Source: Calycina herbarum
Taxonomy: Eukaryota > Ascomycota > Leotiomycetes > Helotiales > Pezizellaceae
Direction of reading: 5' to 3'
Assembly (NCBI GenBank): GCA_001414485.1
Contig: LLEY01000257.1
Coordinates: 1-64,000 of the forward strand
DNA length: 64,000 nt
The translations under genes and the position numbers were made by a program. The notes under the pieces were generated by a model. That model saw only the letters and a program-made list of their open reading frames with translations. It did not search any database and was not told the origin of the DNA. Positions 1 through 11,666 of the stretch are shown in pieces. The stretch's first letter is position 1. Each line of letters opens with the position of its first letter.

Positions 1-3000
1 TTATCTATATTACTATAGTATAGTCCTAATCTAGGTTTATGATTTAGGTATTTCCATACTCTATTTAAGGCTCTAAAGTAATGTATACTAGGATTAGCCA
101 TAAATCTAGCACATCTATTAATCGAGTAAGTAATATCGGGTCTAGTTTTAGTACTAAGATATATTAGAGACCCTGTTTCTTGTTAATATATATTTATATC
201 TTCTTTAGTAGCCTAATCTTCATTTTTGTCTAATTTTACCCCTAGTTCTATAGGAGTAGCTATAGGAGTTAAATTAGACTTATTAAACTTAGCTTTTATA
301 TTAGCTAAGTATTTATTTTGATTTATAGTAAGTACTTAGTTATTAATATTATACTTTATTTCTATGCCTAAGAACTGGTTTATAAGCTCTAGATATTGTA
401 ATTTTAATACTTTACTTATACTAGATATTACTTTATCTATATTAAGCTTATTAGGCCTTGTTATAATAAGGTCATTAACATAGCATATAATAATAACCTT
501 AGTTTCCTTATTTATAAAGATACCTTTATTGAAGGGTAGGACTATAAATCCTATTTTAGTATATATATCTAGTAGATATTTATACTATAGTCTAGGGCTC
601 TGTTTTAGACTATATAAGGCTTTATTAAGCTTATAAACCTTACTAGTATTATTTCTTTCAAAGCCTATAGGCTGTATAATATAGATATCTTTATCTATTT
701 TAGTATGTATAAAGGCGTTCTTTATATTATATTGATATAGACTCTATTTATTTAATACTACTAGTAGGAATACTAGTCTATAAGTCTCGGGTCTATATAT
801 AGTAGAAAAGGTCTCTAGGTAATCTATATCTATAATTTGATTAAAGCCTTAAACTACCTATCTTACCTTATACTTAATTATATTATTATTAAGGTCTATC
901 TTTATTTTATATACCTATTTTCCCTTTAGAGGGGTTCTATTATTAGGTAAGTCTACTAGATCCTAAGTTTTCTAGGATTCTAGTTTATTTACTTCTAATT
1001 CTATAGCTTTAATCTATTCTATACTATTAGTATTAGATATAGCTTCTTTATAGCTAGTAGGCTTATTATTAATATTAGCTACTAGTGCTAGTTTATCTAG
1101 ATTATCTATATATTTAAGATTATTATTCCTAATATTATTTACGTCTAACTCGTCGGGTTTATTATTTATATATACCGCGTCTAGCTTATTTACATCTAGC
1201 ACGTTAAGCTTAGTGTTTTTAATATCAGTATCGTTATAGTCCTCTAAGAGGTTAGTATCTATATCAGATATATTATTATCTAAGTTATACTTAGTATCTA
1301 AAAACTTATTTTTAATTATATATATATCTCTAACCCATAGAGGTTTTTTAAGTATAATATCATATACTTTATATAAGTTTTTATTAAAGCCTAGTAGTAT
1401 AGCCTTATTCGCCTTTTCATCTAGTTTCTTTAAACTAGTATACTTATTTTTATAATAAGCTATAGAGCCAAAGGTCTTTATATTACCTATATACGGCTCT
1501 TGCTTATATTTAAGTTCATAAGGCGTTTTATACTCTAGTTTAGAGTAAGGAGTTCTATTATATAGATAAGTAGCTGTTAGTACAGCTTCCCCCTAGAATA
1601 TAAATAGTAAATTAGCGTTATATAATAGACATCTAACCTTATTAAGTATAGTTCTATTTATTATTTCTACTAGTCTATTTGATTCCGGTGTATAGACAGG
1701 GGATAATTAGTATATTATTCTATGTTCTTTTAAGTAGATATTAAATTTATTATTAATAAATTCTATACTATTATCAGTACTATATATTCTTATACGCTTA
1801 TTATTTATATTATTCTCTTCTCTATTTTTAAACTCTTTAAAGGCATCAAAGGCCTCGCTCTTAGTCTTAAGTAATTTAACTTCTAAGAATCTAGAGTATT
1901 TATATAGAAAGGTTATAAAGTACTTATAGTTATTATAAGTTATAGGCTTAATAGGACCGTATAGGTCGCTACTAACCTTTTCTAGTAGAGTAAACTCTCT
2001 ACCGCTTATTAATCTATTAATCTTATTAGTAAATTTACCTCGGAGACATACCTCGTAGTTAAAAATACTATTATCTATCTCTTTATTAGAGATTATATTA
2101 TTATAACCTTTTGTAGTATTAATAATTTTATTTAATACTTATAGACTAATATGTCCTAGTCTCCTATATAAAGTTAGCTTATTTATTATATTATAAGTTT
2201 TATTTTTATTCTTAATAGTATTAAGTATTATATAGTTATTATCTTTATTATATCCTAGAGGTATAATATCTAGGTAGTATAAGTTATTTATCTTATATCC
2301 CTTAGTTATAAGGTTATTTGTTTTATTATTTTTAATATAACAATTATTAGAGGTAAATATAGTATATGAGTTTATTAGTTCACTTTGACTAATTAGATTA
2401 TACCCTAGTTCAGGCATATATAAACAGTTCTTAAGTAAAAAGCATTTATTATGATTATCTCTAAACCTAATATAAATAGAACCAACTCCTTTAATACTAA
2501 TAGTCCTAGCTTCTCCCTACTTAACTAACTTATTACTAGCTCTATAGTCTATAAAATATTCTTTATTAGATATTATATGTTTAGTAGCAGCTATATCTAG
2601 TATAAATTTAGTTTTATTATCTTTTATAGTAGTGTGACGACACGTACGAAGTGTGGCCCGCGCAAGGCGGACGGTCCACGGTGTAGGTTGTGGAATCGTA
2701 GAACTGTCTTATTCGAAGTTTCTAAGCTGAGGAGAAGAGGAGAGCTCGAGAGAGCTCGAGTCTAAATACAAGATGTGGTTCGCTAAGGAAGCCACGTGAT
2801 ATAAATGGCACGTGACGGTCAGAACCGTCACAAGTAGGGCTAGAGTAAGTAGTAAATACCTTTTCAATCTTGTTATTTGTACTTATAATAGTACTTTCGT
2901 TATTTAACAAGAGGTTATAGGTATCTATACTCTTATTAGTAGAGTTATTTAGGTTCTGGTTATTATTTACCTCAAAGTCTAGATTATCTAGACTAATATT

Positions 3001-3867
3001 ATCATCGTTCTTATTATCGGCGATTTATATGTTATTATAGTCGAGATTTGTAAATATAATATCAACGTTATTATCCCTTATCTCTCGAGGGCTCTTTTCT
3101 TCTCTTATATTCTCCTTAGGGCTAGACCTAAGTATTCCTCTCTTAAACTTAAAGTGTTTAGGAGCCTTCGAGGGGTGTAGATAATAGCACTCGTCTATAA
3201 GGTGTATAGTTTATTTACAATAGTTACAGTATCTGCCTTTTGTAACTTTGTAAGGTTTCTTCCTCTTATAGCCCTTCTTATAAGCAGGGCTTATAAACAC
3301 TTCTTCTTCCTTAGACTCTTGTCGTTTAGACTCGTCTATAAGATTCGAGAATAGATTCTCTATAGTATAGGAGTCTATATCGTTTCGAAGAGATTGCGTT
3401 ATATTAGATATAATACTTTCGTAGTCCTCGCTTAGGTTATTAAGAACCTAAGCTATAACTACTTGTCGAGGGAGTTCTATACTCTTAGCTTTAAGTTGAT
3501 TACTAAGGTATTTAACCTTATTTAGATATTCTTCTATAAAAGAGTATTTGTCTAAAGAGGTATTAAAGAATTCTCTACAAAGCAGGAATTCTGATAAGAA
3601 TCCTTTAGGGCTATATAGGTTCTTAAGTATATCCCAAGCCTCTTTAGTATTAAGTTTATCTTGGATTTATAGAAGAGGCCCATCCTCTACAAGTAATTAT
3701 ATATTACTTAATGCCTTAAGGTCTTGGTTTATATCGCCTTCGATAAACGACATAATATACTCAAGTTGTCCTTCCTTAGTAAGGAAGGCCTTGGTGCGTA
3801 TAGCCTAGACTTCATAGTTGACAGAGCCTTTAAGCTTCTATATTATAACTTTGTCGAGAGTCGGCAT
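1..3867 (-). mobile_element. RIP-mutated Ty1/Copia retrotransposon gag-pol, truncated by the window edge
   Basis: Reading the minus strand from an ATG at 3867 gives a Copia Gag (begins MPTLDKVII, then KLKGSVNYEV). It continues through a UBN2-type Gag region to a zinc knuckle near 3200-3235 (CNYCK, then H and C at knuckle spacing). The pre-integrase region (LYRRLGHISL) lies near 2140-2170. The reverse transcriptase comes near the left edge, with the YVDDLIIT box read as YVNDLIIT at about 435-480. The frame stays recognisable but is broken by many TAG and TAA codons at Trp and Gln positions, as RIP (CpA to TpA) makes them; I noticed no TGA. RNase H and the 3' LTR lie outside the window. The 5' LTR should lie to the right of 3867 (a stretch ending near 4324 is possible) but I could not fix its ends. 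Not functional. Confidence 0.9.
2633..2832. mobile_element. Solo LTR (200 bp) inserted in the Copia element
   Basis: A block of clearly higher GC interrupts the AT-rich Copia reading frame. It starts TGTGACG and ends CGTCACA, the usual TG...CA LTR ends with a 7-bp inverted repeat. It is flanked on both sides by AGTAG (2628-2632 and 2833-2837), a perfect 5-bp target site duplication. It contains two CACGTG boxes and a TATA-like GATATAAATGG. No internal retrotransposon sequence remains, so it is the product of LTR-LTR recombination, or less likely a small non-autonomous element. Its composition suggests it arrived after, or escaped, the RIP that hit the host element. Confidence 0.85.
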
Positions 3868-3926
3868 TGCTACTATGTTAAAATGGTCACGTAAGAGGAC
3901 AGAAGGCAGAAGGCAGAAGTCAAGGG

Positions 3927-4008
3927 TATAAATATATATTTGTATGTATATATGTATATGTATATATATATGTATATGTGTGTGTGTGTGTGTATATATG
4001 TGTATATA
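3927..4008. repeat. TG/TATG microsatellite tract
   Basis: Low-complexity run of TA, TATG and TG units, including nine TG pairs in a row near 3976-3993, between the Copia ATG and the minisatellite. No coding content. Confidence 0.85.
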
Positions 4009-4052
4009 TCCTAGGTAGACGTCCCAGGACCTAGTTATATACACATGTATAC

Positions 4053-4240
4053 AAAGGACTCTTTTGTATATACGTATACGGAATACGTATACAGTGTACA
4101 AAGGCCTCTTTGTATATACGTATTCAGAATACGTATGCGGTGTATAAAGGACTCTTTGTATATACGCATTCGGAATACGTATACGGTGTACAAAGGACTC
4201 TTTGTATATACGTATACGGAATATGCTATAAAACGCCACT
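4053..4240. repeat. 46-bp minisatellite, four copies
   Basis: Four tandem units with a shared core AAAGGACTCTTTGTATATAC start at 4053, 4100, 4146 and 4192, a period of 46 bp (the first unit has one extra T). Each unit carries the imperfect palindrome GAATACGTATAC. Long open frames appear on both strands here only because the period and base content exclude stops; they are not genes. Confidence 0.88.
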
Positions 4241-4539
4241 TCTGTAAACGGAATACGTATGCGGAAGTATATGTAATTAATATACAAAACTTAACGCGTT
4301 GCTCTAGAGTGCTCTAGACACATCAGAACCGCGAGGTCACGTGGTATTCTGACTAAGCTTAACTTTTAGGTCTATATACACTTAAGCACTTATGTCTAAG
4401 TATACTGGATACTAATATATTATTATAGATTCCTACTTAAAAGTTAAGAGTATTTAGTTTTATTCTTTAACGTTATAAGACTTACTCTTCCTAGTATATT
4501 CGAAGTACTTAGAACTACTAGCGATACTAACATAGCGAC

Positions 4540-5215
4540 AGCTAGTCTTTGCTCGAGTATATTAAGTATAGGGAATTATTTCACGTCTTAGTCGTTTAAT
4601 TTAGAGAGTATTTAGAATTCTATATTATTTAAGTCTATCTTTATAAATAGGTATTAATAATATAATAGAAGGAAGAGAAAGCTACCTACCTTCTAATAAT
4701 ATTTCTTAGATTATACTTAAGCGTAGAGATACGCTAGTCTAAGAAGGGGATAGTACTACAAATCATAGAATATAGTAAGTAGTCTAGATAGCGCTTTAAT
4801 AGAATAAGGTATAATATCTAAGAAACAGAAGGTAATATAAGAGAGAATTAGTAATATAGAAGGTATTTAAGAGTTTTAGAATCTTACTATTATAAGACTA
4901 TTAGAAGTCACGTATAGTTATATAACGTGATTACCTACATCGTCTATATCGTTCTAATCGCGAGCGATATAAGCGATATAAGTAATATAAGCGATATACT
5001 TAGAGAACGAAGGTTCTATATAAGACTAGTACGTCTGCTATTAGATAGAAGCTTCGTACTTAACTTTAGTTATTAATCTTATTACTTTACTTTAATATCT
5101 TTGATATAAGTAACGAGTTTACCTCTAAGTAAATACTATATAATAGTTGTCTTCTTTATCTATATACTAACCGTCGAACTCGATACCTTTATAGTTAGAT
5201 ACTGGTTTCGTTATA
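4540..5215 (+). mobile_element. Diverged 3' end of a Ty3/Gypsy element with its LTR
   Basis: This matches the 3' internal end and LTR of the complete Gypsy element at 22052-28715. Shared landmarks are TTTCTTAGATTATACTTAAG upstream of the LTR, and in the LTR ACGAAGGTTCTATATAAGAC and CTTAACTTTAGTTATTAATC. The LTR runs from about 4754 (TACTACAAATC) to 5215 (CGTTATA). The first half of the LTR differs by more than transitions and contains a short GCGATATAA reiteration near 4970-4998, so this is an older or sister-subfamily copy. Most of the element is missing. Confidence 0.75.
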
Positions 5216-5740
5216 TCTCTATACCTAGTATAACTAGTATAGTAAGTCTATATAGCAAAGGCAGAGAGCTGGTAGAATAGTGTAATATTAACTAAAGAGT
5301 ATAGAAGGTTAAGATTCGCGTCTATATATATATAGCTACGCTATTACGTGTAACGCTATACCTAATCGAGACTAGCTACGTATATACTCTAGTTAAACCG
5401 AACTACATATTTCCTTAATATAAAAGGTAATTTCTAAGAGTTAAAAGTTATAATAACTTACTAAGTTAGTAGTAATAAAATACTAAATTATATTTAAAAG
5501 GTCAATTCTTAACTCTCTATCTTAGTACCAAATACGACTAAATGCTCTTAGACTCTTGTAAAAATACGCCTTAAATTGGTACTTAATACGAGTCTTAACC
5601 TCACTTGAAAAACTTGATAAAGAAAAACGTGATCAATAGTGTATTTTGCTAAGAATCGATTTTGAGTTAATTCAAATACGCTTATCTAATAATATATAAT
5701 ATACATCAATCGCCGCAACTCTTCCAGAGTATACAGATAT
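5216..5740. other. AT-rich relic sequence and downstream region of the first gene
   Basis: About 5216-5640 is RIP-like AT-rich sequence without a recognisable domain. Composition returns to normal near 5690. No gene is supported here. Confidence 0.6.
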
Positions 5741-7209
5741 CTAACTTCTGCTTGCTCTCCTGTCCGCCAAAGTACTAGTTTCGTGCGGCCGTTTCCCAAG
5801 ATCAATGGATCGTTCCTCGTCCGAATTCTCATGAAAAGTTGTATATTCTGTAACCACATGAATGTTGTTATCCCCTGGCTTTTGAACGATATGCTCTTGA
5901 CTTCCTGAACTCTTCGTAATTTTGTTGGCACCCAGCTTGTTTGCCGCGGTGGAGAGTTCGTAGTATTGCCTGTTCTTTCCTAATGCTGCTTCGTCGGCAT
6001 GTACAGTCGTGACGTTTCCCGTGCGTGCCGTGTTGCTCTTGAAGCGAGATTGGCTTCTTCCATCTGCGTATCCTGTCGCTGAATTTGTTCCCTTCCCAGA
6101 AGACTTGTTGATCCAGTTGTGTTGGTTGAATAGCGGCTTGATCCCGGGTGCGGTGACGGTAAGTACTGTTACGAATGTCTCGCGAAGGGCCCATTGAGAA
6201 GCGATTGGCAAGTGTCCAATGTCTCCAATCGAGAAGAGAACTCGGAGTATAACGGTGACGATGACGAAGATACCAGACGAGAATAGCACCGAAAGTACCA
6301 ACTTGCGACGTATCGGGATTTGGGCATTCCAGAGAATCGGCAAAGTGATCGAGAGAATTCCAAGGTCGGAGCTTTGAGAAATATGTGGTTAGTGCCCAGA
6401 GCGTTGCACTATGAGAAGGATGGGATTTTGTAGATTGTACTTACAGGATATTAAGGACTCCCACAAGGATATGATTTGGTTTGCGTAGTACACAGGCATC
6501 TGCCGTCATCATTAGTCCATTTCTCGAAAGACAAATCGCTTCACGAACTTACCTCCAGGATAAGGTGCCACCTGCCAGGCTCGATTAATCGGGGCGCACA
6601 CAGCGAAGTGTGCTACTATGCATGTAGCCCACGAAAAACCACAGAAAATCGAAACAGCCTTGACGAGTTTGTGCTGCCACAATCCGAGTCTACAAAGTTT
6701 TTGCGGTCAGTAAGTGAGGAGAGGCGACATTGACTCTGGTTACATACGTAAGTCTGGTATATAAAACCAAAAGGACCGCCTTCAGACACCAGGTGAGTGA
6801 AATGTAGCAGATCCATGCTGTAAACAAAGCTTTTGCACCGATCGTGAAATCATGTACAGTCGCTGGCGGAAGGAGAAGAGAAGTTTCAGGTGTCAAACCA
6901 ACTGCACTTCCTTTTGTAGCTAAACACCATCGAATAAGTTTGGCATCTGGAATATCAAGCTGAAAGTAACTAACCATATGTATCGGTAAGAACAGCATCG
7001 AGGGTAAATAATAGCTAGGGGACAAATGTCAGATCCGAACGCCCACAACACAATACACCTGCACTTACCACACCAAGGGCACAGAATATGTCGTCAAGAG
7101 CAAACTTTCGAAATCCTACAGTCCTCCACCGAGCAAAAAAGCGCAATGCAAAAAACGCTATCCCAACACCATATTCAACCCATAGCTCTGTCAAAAAGGG
7201 ATTCGGCAT
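5741..7209 (-). CDS. Fungal rhodopsin-domain integral membrane protein
   Basis: Six exons: 7209-7069, 7014-6975, 6919-6748, 6689-6553, 6499-6445, 6371-5741 (1176 nt, 391 aa). The first four introns have GT donors and AG acceptors and the frame is kept throughout. The protein belongs to the fungal rhodopsin-domain (seven-TM, SAT5/PTH11-like) superfamily: DDIFCALGVLLFTLDAVLTD, then VGLTPETS, a KALFTAWICY helix, PYPGDACVLRKPNHI between helices 5 and 6, SDLGILSITLPILWN, and SAPGIKPLFN at the end of the core. These landmarks match the family order. The C-terminal ~110 residues are hydrophilic and probably cytosolic. ATG 7209 (MPNPFLTELW) is chosen because it opens directly into the first helix; an in-frame ATG lies further upstream. 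Ligand and function are unknown for most members. It lies tail-on to the AT-rich island. Confidence 0.85.
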
Positions 7210-7884
7210 TTTGAAAAGTAGATTTCGAAGAGTTGTTGGAAGGCGAACAAAGATTGTGATAGAAAAATGGAATGGAGACGAATACCATTTAAAGAACAAC
7301 GCTTCATATAACAAGAAATGAATTTTGAATTGAGCAAATTCTACACTCCGTGTAAAAAGACCAGGCAGGAAGTGATCATCAGAACTGCGAACGCAACGAG
7401 CAAGACAACTTCATAAGAAGCTCTCTCGTGTACTGCATTCTGTATAGATTTTCCATTTTTCTGATCACACCCATGTTCCCTGGCGTAGCATTCGAAGGCA
7501 TTGGAAATTGTTCTTCCCAGGGCTCCTTCAAACATACCTGGCAACCAGTCACAATGAATCCAAAAAGCAGAGGGGTGTCTCATCTTGACGGGGATTTTAA
7601 ACAAGGGGAGGATCGGCAGTCAATCAATTCTATACGTAGACACTTGTCCGTACCGATTACGGAGGCACTCTCCACACGAGATACATGGTTGTATATTGCA
7701 ACGTACTGGGCCTTCACTGGAGGCTCAATGAAATCCAACAACCTGGATATCGATGTGAATATAACATTTGAATTCCTAGGCAAAAAACCAAAAAGTATAT
7801 TTTGTGGTGCTTGTCTTTTTTACGGAACTTTCTTCTTGCTGATCAGTAGAGTACGTATCAGCCAATGGCATTGCGCGCATACGT

Positions 7885-8245
7885 AACAGTAGGGAGGACG
7901 CCATCAAAAGTATGGAGATTACAGGGTACAACGCTGTAACGCCCTGTAAGGTGCCCTTAAGTGCCTTGAAGGCTTCTGAATCGCTACCTCCCTGTAAAAA
8001 GGCGTTGCTGCCCTGAAACATTAGGGTAAGCGAACCAATGAGAAGGCATCTAAGCCCTGATTTACAGGGTGGTCCACTAAAATACAGCGCTCTCGCCAGA
8101 TTGATCCTTCAGGGTACTCTCCCCGGAACTGTCTGTAAGGTGCAAGGGTAGTTTGGTTGTCTGTGCGGGCTACAGACAGTTCCGGGGAGAGAGTAGCGTA
8201 GTGCCCCGTATTCTCCATACTTTTGATGGCGTCCTCCCTACTGTT
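7885..8245. repeat. 361-bp foldback element with nested inverted repeats
   Basis: A perfect 34-bp inverted repeat closes the unit: 7885-7918 (starts AACAGTAGGGAGGACGCC) pairs with 8212-8245. A second inverted pair lies inside: 8115-8137 against 8171-8195 (CCCCGGAACTGTCTGTA and its complement, a 2-nt slip at one end). Several CCCTGTAA/TTACAGGG palindromes lie between them. No coding capacity and no obvious target duplication. Consistent with a foldback or MITE-like element, family unknown. Confidence 0.75.
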
Positions 8246-8638
8246 GGCCCCCTCGGGGACCCATATCAACGGAAGGGCCCTCCCGTGTTCCGCGGCAGTT
8301 GGCGGGCACTCCGGATGGGTGGTCCCTCTTCGCTTAAACTAAACTCCCTGAGCGCCACAACCGTACCTAACCACTGTATTGGCTCCACCACTCGTTGGCG
8401 CATTGAAACGAAGCCCAACCTCATATTTCTGACCCTATACCCAGTACTTGGCAGAGATGTACGGAGCATCTCTTAAGTATATTCCAGAAAACATCTGCTT
8501 CTTGGGTTCATCCTTACATATCAAGTCTTGTGATGATGGCACAAGCACCAAAAATGACATACACTTACCTGCCCCACTGCTGTGGAGACTGAAAAATCTG
8601 TCAAAGTGCCAAAAGTACATGGGGTTTCACCGCTAATA

Positions 8639-8750
8639 CTTCGTCCCAGGCGAAATTATTACGGCAGAAGCGAAATAACCCCCTATGAAAATTGGCCAAA
8701 AACCCTGATAGCCCACAAAATCTGCAGTAATAGTTTCGCCTGGGACGAAG
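8639..8750 (+). mobile_element. 112-bp MITE, copy 1
   Basis: Terminal inverted repeats CTTCGTCCCAGGCGAAA flanked by TA on each side (8637-8638, 8751-8752), the target preference of Tc1/mariner-type elements. It is identical at every base to the reverse complement of 12155-12266. It has no coding capacity, and no matching transposase is visible in the window. Confidence 0.9.
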
Positions 8751-9355
8751 TACGTAGGAAATCACTTTTCAGCGAGCGATCTGCGGTCCGTACATGAAAT
8801 CGACGAAACTCCAATGGGTTTATACCCGGTGGATTATCATCGCGGCTTTCTCCTCCTTTGTTGATTTGATATTCAGCTTGCAACGGAACTATCTCCTAAT
8901 TTGATTAGTTTTGGGGACAACTAAACAGTCATTGGCTCTTTCGAAAACCCGCCGTGGTTAAAAAAAAGCTTTCCCACCCTCGATTGGGCCGTGGCTCTCC
9001 GTACTTTGAGATTTCTGCGGCTCAGTGGCTCATGGGGCGGATGTTTTGGATTCAAACTACGAGTGGGATAGAGCTCTAAAAATCTGCGTAAAACGCGTTC
9101 TCTTTTTCATATAGAAATATGAAACCCCTCCCATATTTACTTGCTGGCTTGTATTTTTCCGTGCGTGAACAACCAAAAGAACATCGGCTGGAGGGATGCA
9201 CAAAAGCACTCGAACATCAAAACTTGAAATGATGGTAAAACGAATATATTATATCATAGAGTAGGGTGAACCTCATCTGGAAAGCAGCAATGAGGTGTTT
9301 CACCTTAAGCTAAATGTCCGCTATATATATACCAACACTAATTAAGCCTTCCCAG

Positions 9356-11666
9356 TCACACAGTTCTGACCTCTTTGTCCTCAAATACACTCCTTGGAGA
9401 TTTTTCATCAGATTGGCCTTCCAAACTCGCTTCCTTTCTTTCACTTTTCTCGTCCTCCGAGAATGAGGGTACTTTTCCATCCTGTCTAATCGTGCGGGAG
9501 ACGTGACTGGTAAGAAGATTGTCATAATCCTTCATACACAAGGCAGCAATCAAACCAAGGATCCCAAAAGCTACTGCCGCATAATATACATAGGCGTATG
9601 CTGAGGCGTAGGAGTCTGAAAGCGATTGCGAAACGGCGGCGGAAATCGAGGTGGTAATTCCTGGCACTGCAGCCATAGAATCTGCGGTCCCAGCAGTTAT
9701 TGCGGCGAATAGGTCTTCAAGGCTTGATGATGGCAAACCTGCGGCAATGGCAGCGACTGGGACTTGTGATGCGATTTCAGATGGAACTTTGTTGTTGAGA
9801 ATAGCAACGAAGACTGCCGCCATGATAGACCCGACAGCGCTGCGGATTGTGAAAATGATTGCTGGTCATCTATTAGCAAGTTTCAAAATCATGGTAGGGC
9901 AAAAGTACAGAAGACGGTTCCCAAGTCCGCATCATCGGCGTCGAGTTGGACAAGGATAGCTGGGATAAGTTCCATGATACCGGCGGGGAGAGCTGCAAGG
10001 AAGGAGAATGTTGCGGCTTGTCCTCTGTTCCCAGAATTGGCTGTGCTGAGTGCTCCACAAAACGCGACCGCCATCGCCATCATGAATGAACATTGCCATC
10101 GAATGTTTTTGATGATATGAAAGAAAGATCCAACTATAACGATTCTGTAATTTCCAAGTTAGCAGAGAAGAAACAATGTGTTGCAGGACTTTAAGTACCC
10201 TCCCCAGACACCGAATGCAATAGTGGTCTTGTATGTGTTAGTAAATTTCCAAATTGCAGGGCTTTTGTAACATACTGTAAGCCAGCCGATGACATGCCAA
10301 TCTGGCTCCGAGACACTGTAGATATAACCAACCTCTGTAATTTGTTAGTACGGTAGGCCACCAAATGAGAAATCCATCACTTACGCGAAGGCCACAGGAT
10401 ACTCAAAGATACGTAAAGACCACCAGCACATGCCGCCATGACGTTCAGACAAACGAAACCACGAAGATCTTTGAACAGGTTCATCGGCATAAGTGGGTTT
10501 GGAACGTTAGAGTATATTTCTAGGCATTTGTTAGCTTCCGAGAGAAGGTAATGGTGGAGTTCATACCCCAGAGCACAAAGGCAACAAGTGTCAACCCTCC
10601 AGAAATGGTTAAGCCCAAGATGCGACTTGAAGTCCATGGAAGTGGAGACCCTCCTATTTTTGTTTAGCGGCAATCCATGAGGAAATAGTATGATGTGAAC
10701 AAACCCCAAGATATCCCAAGTAAGAAAAGTGTGAGCCCTGAAACCAGTAGGAGCGCTCCGACGAAATCCACCCGTCTCAACTCTTCCATTTTTGTACGAG
10801 TGTTGCCATGCAATTGTTTGAATCCAGGTGGTTTGTAGTAGAAGAACTGAAGAGCGATTGCTGGGCCCATCATCATGAGATAAATGTAGTAACACCATCT
10901 GTGATGCAAGTTAGCAAACTTTCAAGTTCGGTGGAGGTGTATGAATTTACCTCCAATTGGCGTGATGCACAAGGCTGAGACTGAGATATGCCCCAAACCC
11001 TGTTGGGATGATAGCTGGTACAATGGTCAAAACCACACCCACCATCTTGTACTTGTTAGGCATAATTTCTCCAGTCAACAACCCGTAGCAAGTATGAACA
11101 CCACCAGCAATTCCCAAGAAGATATTCGCCACGATTAAGCTATTCATTGTTTGAGCTGTGCAAGCAATGATTCCTGTGAAGAAAGGTGTTAACAAGAGCT
11201 CCCCACGCCGAAGAAGAAAAAACTAACCTCCAATGAAGCCAATGACACTGGCGACTATGAGAAACCATCTTCTTCCAAATTTGTCGGATGTTCTGCCAAA
11301 CAAACAAATGGAGACAGCACTGCTAGTGGACCAGATTATAGAGAACAAGCTGGAGTTGTCGCTTGGGCCTGGGAACTGTCAGTTACTGTTATTTCAGTTG
11401 TGGAATTGAGTCTCACCAATATCTTTGTTGATTTGAGTCAGAATTGCAGCAGGTGGTGAGAACCCCCAGTAACTCGCTGTAGTTGCCAAAGCAATCGAGG
11501 CTATACACCCGATAAGCTCTTTGCTCATGAAATACGACTGGCCAAGACGGGATTGGTCGCTTGAAATTGCGTTTGAATGTGCGACATCTTCCAGTTGTCC
11601 CTCGCTGGCATGTTCGAGTTCCAATTTACGCAGGTAAGACTGTTGAGGCTCTTCATGGTTCGCCAT
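9356..11666 (-). CDS. MFS efflux transporter, TRI12-like
   Basis: Ten exons: 11666-11417, 11368-11228, 11173-10951, 10898-10705, 10650-10567, 10519-10385, 10334-10276, 10227-10199, 10144-9909, 9861-9356 (1857 nt, 618 aa). Phases agree at every junction, and introns have GT-AG ends with visible CTAAC-type branch sites. It is a plasma-membrane major facilitator of about 14 TM helices. The family call rests on the TRI12/fungal DHA landmarks YWGFSPPAAIL, FGRTSDKFGRRWF (motif A), GVHTCYGLLTGEIMPNKYK, FVLWEIYSNVPNPLMPMNLF and the QVPVAAIAAGLPSSSLEDLF C-terminal block. TRI12 exports trichothecenes; relatives export other metabolites or siderophores, so the substrate here is unknown. The N- and C-tails are hydrophilic. 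The gene is intact and lies between two identical MITEs. Dioxygenase and rhodopsin-domain genes are its neighbours. Confidence 0.9.

Larger units (their letters stand above)
7210..9355. other. Intergenic region with repeats, no supported gene
   Basis: Short unrelated frames only. It contains a foldback repeat (7885-8245) and a 112-bp MITE (8639-8750), listed separately. The stretch 8250-8470 is GC-richer than its surroundings and open on both strands, but I recognise no protein in it. Confidence 0.6.

Noticed and set aside
3838..4317. Open frames of 90-149 codons on both strands over the minisatellite
   Set aside because: They consist of the repeat translated in register; no start context, domain or codon bias.
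6555..6690. Suspected frameshift in the first rhodopsin-domain gene
   Set aside because: Recounting gave five T in the run at the GFSW codons; the frame is intact and exon sums divide by three.
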